This document shows positions 53,403 through 60,579 of a DNA stretch of 64,000 bases, in pieces. Position 1 is the first letter of the stretch; every line of letters starts with the position of its first letter. The notes beneath the pieces were generated by a model, which worked only from the letters and a program-made list of their open reading frames with translations, was not told the origin of the DNA and did not search any database. The position numbers and the translations under genes were made by a program. Source of the stretch: Falsiroseomonas sp051433165 (GTDB taxonomy: Bacteria > Pseudomonadota > Alphaproteobacteria > Acetobacterales > Acetobacteraceae); assembly GCF_051433165.1 (NCBI RefSeq), contig NZ_JBHMFS010000018.1, positions 38,954-102,953 on the forward strand, in the 5' to 3' direction.

Positions 53403-54869
53403 GTGGCATGGCATGTCGTGGCGGGGATCGGCGCGATGCTGGTCCTGCTGATGGGGCCGGCAGGGGCGCAGCCGAGGCTGCAGCCGGGGGCACCGCCAAG
53501 GCCGCCCGCCGGCGCCGTGCCGCTGACATTGCCGGAGGCGGTGGCGCTGGGCCTGCGCAACAATCGCGGCATCCGCGGCGAATACCTGCAACGCATCTCG
53601 GACCGTTTCGCGCTGCGCGTGGCGGAGGACAGCTTCACCCCCCGCCTCGCCCTTGCCGCGGAAGCCGGCCGGTCGCGCAATGCGGATGTGCGCGCCTCGC
53701 GCTTCGCGGTGGGGCCGGTTGTCACGGTGGATACGCCGACCGGGGCGGTGTTCCGGATGTCCTGGCTCGCCAGCCAGACCAATACGCGCGGCCAGACGCC
53801 GCAGGGCCCGTCGCAGATCGGCTTCCAGGTGGAGCAGCCGCTGCTGGCCGGTGGCGGCATCGACTACGCCATGGCGCCGCGCCGCATCGCCCGGATTTCG
53901 GAACAGGGCGCGCAACTGCGGCTGAAGGCGCAGGTGATCGACCAGATCTCGCAGATCATCGTCGCCTATCGCACGCTGCTCCAGTCGCAGGAACAGACCC
54001 GCATCGCGGAGGAAAGCCTGCGCCGCGCGCGTGACCTGGTGGAGGTGAACCGCGCGCTGATCGCCGCCGGACGGCTGGCGCAGGTTGAGCTGATCCAGTC
54101 CGAGGCCAGTATCGCGCAGCAGGAACTTCAACTCATCGCCGCCCGCAACAACGGCGAATCGGCGCGGCTTTCGCTGCTGGTGCTGATGGGGATCGACCCG
54201 TCCTCGCCGGTCTGGGCGGCGGAACGGCCGGCCGCGCCGGCGGTGCGGGTGGATATGGACCGCGCGCTGGCCACCGCCTTCGCGACGCAGCCCGCCTATC
54301 TGGCCCGCCTGCTGAGCATCGAGATCAGCCGCATCAACCTCGACATCGCGCGCAACCAGCGGCTTTGGGACGTGTCGATCGTGGCCGGCGCCGGGCAGCA
54401 GGCGCTGCGGTCCCAGGTGCTGGAGACGATCGGCGCGCTGTCCACCGTGCGGTCCGATTTCAACATCGGCCTGCGCGTGAACATCCCGATCGGCGGCCTT
54501 TCCCGCGAACAGCAGGAGGTCAACGCCACGGTGGCGCTGCGGCAGAATGAGGTGCTGGTCGAGGAAGCGCGCGACCAGCTGCGCCGGCAGGCGGAGGATG
54601 CGGTGCGGAACATCGAGGCGCAGCGCCGCCAGGCCCAGCTCGCGACGCGCGCGCGTGAACTGACGGCGCAGCAATTGGCGGCGGAGCTGGTGAAGCTCCA
54701 GGCCGGGCGGTCCAGCAACTTCCAGGTGGTGTCCTTCCAGACCGCGCTGCAACAGGCCGAAAGCGCGGAGCTTGCCGCGGTGATCGCCTATCTCAACGCG
54801 CTGACGGCAATGGACCAGGTGCTGGGCACCACGCTGGACACCTGGCGCATCAGCCTGAACGAACGCTGA
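53403..54869 (+). CDS. TolC-family outer-membrane efflux protein
   Basis: About 488 residues. Signal peptide ending near PAGAQ, then two repeats of the outer-membrane-factor fold with long helices (LPEAVALGLRNNRGIRG at the first; IPIGGLSREQQEVNA before the last helical hairpin). It forms a trimeric channel across the outer membrane and periplasm. The GTG at 53403 is favoured because GAGAAGGG lies eight bases upstream and it gives a good signal peptide; a TTG at 53361 is an alternative. Its stop shares one base with the adaptor-fusion start, so the two are translationally coupled. Confidence 0.88.
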   Translation: MAWHVVAGIGAMLVLLMGPAGAQPRLQPGAPPRPPAGAVPLTLPEAVALGLRNNRGIRGEYLQRISDRFALRVAEDSFTPRLALAAEAGRSRNADVRASRFAVGPVVTVDTPTGAVFRMSWLASQTNTRGQTPQGPSQIGFQVEQPLLAGGGIDYAMAPRRIARISEQGAQLRLKAQVIDQISQIIVAYRTLLQSQEQTRIAEESLRRARDLVEVNRALIAAGRLAQVELIQSEASIAQQELQLIAARNNGESARLSLLVLMGIDPSSPVWAAERPAAPAVRVDMDRALATAFATQPAYLARLLSIEISRINLDIARNQRLWDVSIVAGAGQQALRSQVLETIGALSTVRSDFNIGLRVNIPIGGLSREQQEVNATVALRQNEVLVEEARDQLRRQAEDAVRNIEAQRRQAQLATRARELTAQQLAAELVKLQAGRSSNFQVVSFQTALQQAESAELAAVIAYLNALTAMDQVLGTTLDTWRISLNER

Positions 54870-57139
54870 TGGATGGCGTGCCCAACCCGGCGGAAGCCGC
54901 GCGGCTGGCGGCGCTGGCGCGCTACGCCATTCTGGACACGCCGCCGGAAGCTGCCTTCGACGATGTGGCGAAGCTGGCCGCCAGCCTCACCGGTTGCCCG
55001 ATGGCCTATGTCGCGCTGCTCGACGCCGGGCGGCAATGGCTGAAGGCCGCGCATGGCTTCGATGCCGCGCTGCTGACCTGCGCGCGCGACCAGGCCTTCT
55101 GCAACGACACCATCAGGGCGCGGGACCTGCTGGTGGTGCCGGACCTGGCCGCGCATCCGCGTTATGCCAGCTACCCCAGCGTGGCCGGCGCACCCTTCCT
55201 GCGCTTCTACGCCGGCGCGCCGCTGATCTCGGCGGAGGGCCACGCGCTCGGCACGCTTTGCGTGGTGGATACGGTGCCGCGAGAGCTGGATGCCCGGCAG
55301 GCGGAGGGATTGGCCCTGCTGGCCACGCGGGTGGTGGCGGAGTTGGAACTGCGTCGGCGGATGATGGAGCTGGATGCGACCGAGGCCGATATCCGCGCCG
55401 CGCATGACCGGCTGGACCTCGATTTCAACGCGGCGCTGGATGGGCTGGCCGATGGCGTGGTGACGCTGGCCAGCGATGGCGCCGTGATCGCGATGAACCA
55501 TGCCGCCGCCGCCATGCTCGGCCTGGTTGCGGCGGCGGCGCAGGGCGCGACGCTGCTGGCGCTGCTGCCCGGCGACGGCACCGCCGATGACCTGCTGGAT
55601 GCGATACTGGCGCCGATTGGCGGGGAGACCGCACCGCCGCGCCGCACCATCAGCTTCGGCCCGCGCCGCCTTTCCGTGGTCAGCCGCGCCTACCGCCTGC
55701 GGGTTGGCGCAGCACGCGGCCGGCTCGGCCTGACCGCGACGCTGACCGATGTGACGGAGACGGAGCGTCTGGCGGAAGCCGAGGCGGCGCTGTCCCGCGA
55801 TCTGGCGGACCAGCACCGCAAGCTGCAGACCGCCTATCTGGACCTGGAGAACGGCGCCATCCGCATGCAGCAGGTGGCGCAGCGCGTGCGGCTGGCGCGG
55901 ATGGGCGCCGCAGCCGGCGTGGTGGCGCTGCTGCTGGCCACCGGCGCCTATGCCTGGCTGCCGGCGCCGAGTTGGACAGCCTCTGCACCCGCGCCGTCCG
56001 GCGCGCCCAGCATCACGCTGGTGCCGCAGCCCGTCTCCTCCCGCATCGCCGTGGTCGGCATGCTGGATGCGGGGTCGCTGGTCAGCGTGGTCGGGCCGTT
56101 CGACGGGTTGGTGCAGGACAGGCTGTTCCAGTATGGCGGCCAGGTGGAACGCGGCCAGCCCTTGCTGCGACTGAACCTCGGCGAGGTGGAGGTGCGGCTG
56201 CGCGATGCCCGCAGCGCGCAGATCCGCGCCCGCCAGCGCGTGGCCGAACTGCGCGGCTGGGCCACGGGCTTCGAGGTGGCACGCGCCCGCCGCAGTCTGG
56301 CGCAGGCCCGGCTGGAGGCCACCGACCTCACCACCCGCGTGGCGCAGACCCGCATGCTGCTGTCGCGCGGCATCATCGCCGCCGATGAACATCGCGCGCT
56401 GGTCCAGCAGCAGCGGAACCAGCAATTGCAGGTGCAGTCGGCGGAGAACGACCTGGAGGCGACGCTGGCACGCGGCGATGCGGAGACGCTGCGAATCGCC
56501 GAACTGGAACTCGCCAATGCCGAGGCGAAGGTGCAGGAGCTGGAGACGGACCTCGCCAACGCCACCGTGCTGGCCCCCGTCTCCGGCGTGGTGCTGATGC
56601 CGCCGGAGGGCCAGGGCGGAAGGCGGGCGGAGACGGTGGAAGCCGGATCCCGCGTACAGCGCGGCCAGACCATGTTCACCATCGGCGCGCTGGAGACTTT
56701 TCGGGTGCGCGCCACGGTGGATGAGATCGATGTGAACAAGGTGCGGGTCGGGCAACGGGTGACGGTGACGGGCGATGCCTTTGGCGGGCTGGTGCTGGAA
56801 GGCCGCGTCACCAGCGTGGCCGCCCAGGCCGGTAGCGAATCCGCCTCGCGCCAGGGCATGCCGAGCTTTCCGGTCTCGGTGGCGGTGGAGGGACTGTCGC
56901 CGGACCAGCGCCGGCAGTTGGCCGTCGGCATGTCCGCCAGCCTGTCCATCGTCACCTATGACAACCCCGAGGCCTTGGTGCTGCCGCCCCATGCCGTGCA
57001 GGACCAGGGCGGCACCCGCGCGGTGCGGGTGCGCCGCAACGGGGTGGAGGCGATGGTGCCGGTGGTGCTCGGCATCAGCACGCCGGAGGGTGTGGAAATC
57101 CGCAGCGGCCTGGCGGCCGGGGATGTCGTGCTGCCCTGA
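54869..57139 (+). CDS. GAF-PAS sensor fused to HlyD-type periplasmic adaptor
   Basis: 756 residues. Domains in order: GAF (about 20-160; ILDTPPEAAFDD, FCNDTI, LGTLCVVD), short helix, PAS-like (about 182-295; NAALDGLADGVVTLASDG, ending TLTDVTETE), coiled coil (about 300-343), one membrane helix (about 346-365), then an HlyD/MacA-type adaptor: first lipoyl half (FDGLVQDRLFQYGGQVERGQ), alpha-hairpin (about 440-565), second lipoyl half (APVSGVV ... GSRVQRGQTMFTIG), beta-barrel and membrane-proximal domain. Topology would put the sensor in the cytoplasm and the adaptor in the periplasm. No kinase, cyclase or phosphodiesterase domain is present. It likely bridges the MacB-type permease to the TolC-like channel. 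Confidence 0.88.
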   Translation: MDGVPNPAEAARLAALARYAILDTPPEAAFDDVAKLAASLTGCPMAYVALLDAGRQWLKAAHGFDAALLTCARDQAFCNDTIRARDLLVVPDLAAHPRYASYPSVAGAPFLRFYAGAPLISAEGHALGTLCVVDTVPRELDARQAEGLALLATRVVAELELRRRMMELDATEADIRAAHDRLDLDFNAALDGLADGVVTLASDGAVIAMNHAAAAMLGLVAAAAQGATLLALLPGDGTADDLLDAILAPIGGETAPPRRTISFGPRRLSVVSRAYRLRVGAARGRLGLTATLTDVTETERLAEAEAALSRDLADQHRKLQTAYLDLENGAIRMQQVAQRVRLARMGAAAGVVALLLATGAYAWLPAPSWTASAPAPSGAPSITLVPQPVSSRIAVVGMLDAGSLVSVVGPFDGLVQDRLFQYGGQVERGQPLLRLNLGEVEVRLRDARSAQIRARQRVAELRGWATGFEVARARRSLAQARLEATDLTTRVAQTRMLLSRGIIAADEHRALVQQQRNQQLQVQSAENDLEATLARGDAETLRIAELELANAEAKVQELETDLANATVLAPVSGVVLMPPEGQGGRRAETVEAGSRVQRGQTMFTIGALETFRVRATVDEIDVNKVRVGQRVTVTGDAFGGLVLEGRVTSVAAQAGSESASRQGMPSFPVSVAVEGLSPDQRRQLAVGMSASLSIVTYDNPEALVLPPHAVQDQGGTRAVRVRRNGVEAMVPVVLGISTPEGVEIRSGLAAGDVVLP

Positions 57140-57147
57140 CTACGTCG

Positions 57148-57180
57148 CCCGCAGGGCGCGGATGGTATCCCGCAGGGCGC
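57148..57180. repeat. Twofold short repeat in a convergent gap
   Basis: CCCGCAGGGCGC occurs at 57148-57159 and 57169-57180, 21 bases apart, between the adaptor fusion and the amidase. Each copy can fold as a small GC hairpin around GCA. It may act as a weak transcript end for either gene. Confidence 0.4.
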
Positions 57181-57183
57181 CGA

Positions 57184-58569
57184 CTATATGGCCCGCTTGG
57201 CGCGCCAATTGGTGGCGCGTTCGAAGGCGTGGCCGGCGCGCAGCACCATGGCATCCGCGAAGGGCCGGCCGATGATCTGCGCGCCGACCGGCAGCCCGCC
57301 CACCCCGAAGCCGGTGCAGACGGCCAGCGCCGGCTGGCCGGTCAGGTTGAAGGGCATGGTCAGGCCGGGGTTTTCCAGGCTGGCGAATTTCGGCACCTGG
57401 TCGATCGGCGGCGCCTCTGCCGGCTGCGCGGCCGTCACCAGCAGATCCACATCCGCCATGGCCACGGCAACCTGCTGGCAAAGCTGCCGGCGGCGGCGCT
57501 GCGCCTGGAGGTAGTCCGCCGCCGTGACCAGCGCGGCGAGCGCCAGCCTTTCGCGCAGGATTTCGCCATAGTCGTTGAAGCGGGCGCGCAGCCAGGGCTC
57601 ATGCACCGCATGCGCCTCCGTCATCAGGATCAGCCAGCCGGCGGCGTGGAACTCGGCCAGCGGCGGCAGCGTGACGTCGGAGAGGATGGCGCCCTCAGCG
57701 CGCAGCACATCGGCCAGGTGGTCCACGCCGGCGCGGACGGCGGGGCTGGCGTTCAGGTCCCGTTCATGGAAGTGGCGGATCACGCCGATCCGCAGTCCCT
57801 TCACACCGCCTTCCAGCCCACTGAGCAGGTCCGGCACCGGCCGGTCGGCGGAGGATGGGTCGGTGGGATCATGGCCCGCCATGGCCTGCAAAAGCAGCGC
57901 GCAATCCTCCACCGTCCAGGCCAGCGGGCCGGTCGTGTCCAGGCTATGCGCCAGCGGCAGCACGCCGGTGCGGGAACACAGCCCATAGGTCGGCTTGATG
58001 CCGGCAAGGCCGCACAGCCCGGCCGGTCCGCGGATGGACCCGCCCGTGTCGCTGCCGGTGCCGCCCAGCACGATGCCCGCCGCAACGGCCGCGCCGGTGC
58101 CGGTGGAGGACCCGCCGGTGAAGCGGCTGGTGTCCCAGGGGTTGCGGGCCGGCGGCCAGGGCAGGTCGAAGCTGGGGCCACCCCAGGCGAATTCATGCGT
58201 CGCGGTCTTGCCGATGGTGACCGCCCCGGCCTCCGCCCAGGCGCGCACCACCGCGGAATCCTGCGCCGGGATGTGGTTTTCCAGGATGCGGGAGTGGCCG
58301 GTTGTGGGGATGCCGGCGGTTTCGTAGATGTCCTTGTGACCGATCGGGATGCCGTCCAGCTTCCCCTTCAGCGTGCCGGCCATCTGGCGTTCTTCGGCCG
58401 CGCGGGCCTGCTGGCGGGCGAGGTCCGGGGTCAGGCGGATGAAGGCGTGCAGTTCCGGGTTCAGCCGCTCGGCGCGGGCCAGGGCGGTCTCCGCCAATTC
58501 GACAGGGGAGACCTGCTTCGCGGCGATCAGCCGGGCGGCGGCGGCGAGGCCCAACGGCAACTCGTTCAT
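57184..58569 (-). CDS. Amidase, amidase-signature family (AtzE/GatA-like)
   Basis: 461 residues. The catalytic triad is intact: Lys79 in GIPIGHKDI, cis-serine in TGGSSTGTG (154-155) and nucleophile Ser178 in GSDTGGSIR. The overlapping upstream gene encodes an AtzG/DUF4089-type small protein, as in the AtzE-AtzG 1-carboxybiuret hydrolase pair, so this amidase is likely to be one half of a heteromeric hydrolase. It differs from the amidase at 7500-8948, which has no such partner. Confidence 0.9.
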   Translation of the reverse strand: MNELPLGLAAAARLIAAKQVSPVELAETALARAERLNPELHAFIRLTPDLARQQARAAEERQMAGTLKGKLDGIPIGHKDIYETAGIPTTGHSRILENHIPAQDSAVVRAWAEAGAVTIGKTATHEFAWGGPSFDLPWPPARNPWDTSRFTGGSSTGTGAAVAAGIVLGGTGSDTGGSIRGPAGLCGLAGIKPTYGLCSRTGVLPLAHSLDTTGPLAWTVEDCALLLQAMAGHDPTDPSSADRPVPDLLSGLEGGVKGLRIGVIRHFHERDLNASPAVRAGVDHLADVLRAEGAILSDVTLPPLAEFHAAGWLILMTEAHAVHEPWLRARFNDYGEILRERLALAALVTAADYLQAQRRRRQLCQQVAVAMADVDLLVTAAQPAEAPPIDQVPKFASLENPGLTMPFNLTGQPALAVCTGFGVGGLPVGAQIIGRPFADAMVLRAGHAFERATNWRAKRAI

Positions 58570-58745
58570 GGCTTGAACACCGTGGCAGGTTCCAGCGCAA
58601 CCTGATCCTGCGGGCGCAGGCGCTCGGTCGCGGCGGTGATGTAGCGGGAGGCATCGAGGATGCTGGCCCGCTCCGCCGGCGTCAGCACCAGCCCGGCACG
58701 GGCAATCAGCGCATCGAACAGGGGTTCGGGCATCGGCTCCGGCAT
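58566..58745 (-). CDS. AtzG-like (DUF4089) small amidase partner
   Basis: 59 residues, found by reading the minus strand upstream of the amidase: it starts MPEPMPEPLFDALIARAG and ends EPATVFKP. The LTPAERASILDASRYITAAT segment matches the helical DUF4089/AtzG family, relatives of GatC that wrap around and stabilise amidase subunits. AAGGA eight bases before the ATG supports the start, and the stop overlaps the amidase start (ATGA). The gene is easily missed because of its size. Confidence 0.85.
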   Translation of the reverse strand: MPEPMPEPLFDALIARAGLVLTPAERASILDASRYITAATERLRPQDQVALEPATVFKP

Positions 58746-58849
58746 GGGGCGGTTCCTTTCTGGGACGGGCTGATCATGCGGATTCTACGGCGCCTGTCAT
58801 CCCACCCCCCTCGCGGCGGCGGCGGGGGCTGTGGTATTTGCGGCGCGGC

Positions 58850-58926
58850 GTCTCCGTAGCTCAGCCGGATAGAGCACCAGATTCCTAATCTGGGGGCCGT
58901 GGGTTCGAATCCCGCCGGGGACACCA
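58850..58926 (+). tRNA. tRNA-Arg (anticodon CCT)
   Basis: 77 bases including an encoded CCA end. The acceptor stem pairs GTCTCCG with CGGGGAC (one T-G pair), the anticodon stem is CCAGA/TCTGG with loop TTCCTAA, so the anticodon is CCT at 58884-58886. The T arm carries GGTTCGAATCC. It reads AGG arginine codons. Its 3' end marks the edge of the integrated element that follows. Confidence 0.95.
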
Positions 58927-58980
58927 ATTAGATCCTTCAAAGCATTGATTTTTCTGAATTTGTGCTTCGGGGCCTAGTTC

Positions 58981-59001
58981 ATCCCCCACGATATCCCCCA
59001 C
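58981..59001. repeat. Nine-base direct repeat next to the tRNA
   Basis: ATCCCCCAC occurs at 58981-58989 and 58993-59001 (12-base period), 55 bases past the tRNA. Repeats of this sort near attachment sites can be integrase arm-type sites; here that is only a possibility. Confidence 0.45.
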
Positions 59002-59031
59002 AGTGCGCAGAGGCTTGGCGGCATTTCGGGC

Positions 59032-59316
59032 TTAACGGTCGCCACCATGCGCAGAGCGCCCAGCGACATAGCCACCCCACCCAATCGGCCGCGGGGGAAG
59101 CAGCCACGCCAAAACGTCCGGCACCCTGAAGCCGGCGCCGTTACGCGGCGCGTCGATGATGCGGAGCATTGCGCGAAGCTCCCGCCATTCTTGCATCCCC
59201 AAGCGGCTCCGCCCGCCATGTTTCCAGTTCCCGTGCCGCTTCGGCCGGTGCCGGGCGGGTGTCTGGCGTAGCGCGCGGAATGCAGCCCACCCGGCCGGGA
59301 CATTGCGCCAGCTCAC
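59032..59316 (-). CDS. Unknown small protein of the element
   Basis: 94 residues starting with GTG at 59316, which overlaps the stop of the preceding gene (GTGA). A basic middle part with KRHGNWKHGGRS and a helix LGMQEWRELRAMLRII resemble short proteins often seen in alphaproteobacterial prophages; no function is known. Last gene of the element's operon before the tRNA. Confidence 0.65.
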   Translation of the reverse strand: MSWRNVPAGWAAFRALRQTPARHRPKRHGNWKHGGRSRLGMQEWRELRAMLRIIDAPRNGAGFRVPDVLAWLLPPRPIGWGGYVAGRSAHGGDR

Positions 59317-59597
59317 TCGGCAGCTTCCGGCCAAAGAGCATCGCCCACAGCGGCCAGCGGTGCCGCCGCCTGAACGAAACGCGCCACCGCATCCGATACA
59401 GCCTCAAGCCCCCGCTCGCCCGCCGGCAGCAAGGCCAGCCGCTCAAGCCCCGCCAGGGCGCGCGGCTCAATCTCGATCCAAGCCCACACCACACCTCGCC
59501 GCCGCCGGCTTCGATAGGCGCGGGCGCGCTCCCGGTTCAGTTTCCGCCGTTGCGCCGCGCGCTCCGCTTGCGTCATCGGTTCATGCGTTTCCGTCAT
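59313..59597 (-). CDS. Unknown small basic protein of the element
   Basis: 94 residues. A strongly basic N-terminal helix (QRRKLNRERARAYRSRRRRG) precedes a segment with WAWIEIEPRALAGLERLALL and an acidic C terminus. The basic helix suggests nucleic-acid binding. It lies 20 bases downstream of the next gene of the operon and overlaps the last one. No family recognised. Confidence 0.65.
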   Translation of the reverse strand: MTETHEPMTQAERAAQRRKLNRERARAYRSRRRRGVVWAWIEIEPRALAGLERLALLPAGERGLEAVSDAVARFVQAAAPLAAVGDALWPEAAE

Positions 59598-59617
59598 TCT
59601 CGCCCCATTTCATCCGT

Positions 59618-60016
59618 TCACCGTGACGCGCCGCCACCAAAGGCCCGGCGCCAAAGATCATCGAGGAATGCAACGCACTCCGCCGGGAGGCGCGCTTTCA
59701 CCGGCTTGCCGTGTAGCCATGCCCGCATCTGTTCCATCCGTTCGCGCTGCGCGGTCGTCAGTTCCGGCGCCCGCACCAGCAGCGCGATTTGCTTTCGCGC
59801 CGTCCGCGGCGGCAGGCTCGCAAAGCTGAATATCGGCGCCGCTTGCCGCTTGCCTTCCGCCTCCACCACAGCGGCCAGCGCGTGCCAATCCAGGCCCGCG
59901 CCGTTTAGCGTTCGCGTGATAGCAGCGGCGGCAGCGGCCACCTCGCCCGGCCGGTCGCTTGCCAGCACCGGCAGCAGCTTGGCGAGGCGTCCGCCAATAC
60001 GGGAAAGCCCGCTCAT
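59618..60016 (-). CDS. Unknown protein of the element
   Basis: 132 residues, mostly helical by composition, with KLLPVLASDRPGEVAAAAAAI at the N terminus and LNGAGLDWHALAAVVEA after it, a pattern found in small prophage proteins next to primase genes. The C-terminal half is basic (RERMEQMRAWLHGKPVKARLP). Start overlaps the stop of the zinc-ribbon gene upstream (ATGA). No function assigned. Confidence 0.7.
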   Translation of the reverse strand: MSGLSRIGGRLAKLLPVLASDRPGEVAAAAAAITRTLNGAGLDWHALAAVVEAEGKRQAAPIFSFASLPPRTARKQIALLVRAPELTTAQRERMEQMRAWLHGKPVKARLPAECVAFLDDLWRRAFGGGASR

Positions 60017-60579
60017 GTCCGCACTTCATGAATTCTGCTTGCCGCCAGATGCACAGGGGGATGACAGGGCCAGCATCGCCAGCCGGTCGGCTCCCGCGCC
60101 TCACGCCACCACCGGCCACCACCTTGCGGCGTGTGCCGTCCACAGCACCCGCACCAGGCCCCCGGCGGCGGCTTAGAAGTCACGTCCGCCCATGACGGCG
60201 GGCGCTGCAAACCGGAGAGGCAGAGTGCGGCGATATGCGCCCGATGCTCAGCATCCGGATTGACGGGATACTCGCCGCGCGCATCGGCCTCACGCGCCGC
60301 ATGGATTTCCACCCGCTCGGCAACAAGGGCGGCATCCGGTGCGGCCAGTGCCGCAAGCGCAAGTTTCGATGCGGCGAGGTAGAAGTCGGCACGCGCCGCC
60401 CCATCATCGCCAGCTTTTGCATTTCGACTGGCAACAGTGGCAACGCTGGCAACATTGGCGGTTTTCTGCGCCTCTGACAGCGTTACCACCTCAGAAAAGG
60501 CACTGGTAACGCTGGTAACGCTCCGGGCAGCGCGGGCGGCACGCCACCCGGCCAGCCGGTCGGCACGGGCGCCGCTCAC
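60013..60579 (-). CDS. Unknown protein with C-terminal zinc-ribbon-like motif
   Basis: 188 residues starting with GTG at 60579, overlapping the helicase-like gene's stop (GTGA). An unusual run of alternating Val, Thr, Ser and Ala (SVTSVTSAFSEVVT, ASVATVASRNA) covers residues 20-55. The C terminus has paired cysteines (WCGCCGR, then WRCWPCHPP about 25 residues on) resembling treble-clef zinc ribbons in mobile-element replication proteins. Likely DNA- or protein-binding; function unknown. Confidence 0.7.
   Translation of the reverse strand: MSGARADRLAGWRAARAARSVTSVTSAFSEVVTLSEAQKTANVASVATVASRNAKAGDDGAARADFYLAASKLALAALAAPDAALVAERVEIHAAREADARGEYPVNPDAEHRAHIAALCLSGLQRPPSWADVTSKPPPGAWCGCCGRHTPQGGGRWWREAREPTGWRCWPCHPPVHLAASRIHEVRT

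Noticed and set aside
54788..56992. 734-codon minus-strand frame opposite the sensor-adaptor fusion
   Set aside because: Shadow: the plus strand shows GAF, PAS and HlyD motifs throughout, whereas this frame is compositionally biased without motifs.
58974..59303. Alternative 109-codon minus-strand frame near the tRNA
   Set aside because: The overlapping frame ending at 59032 has a GTGA-coupled start and a phage-like KRHGNWKHG motif, so it was preferred.
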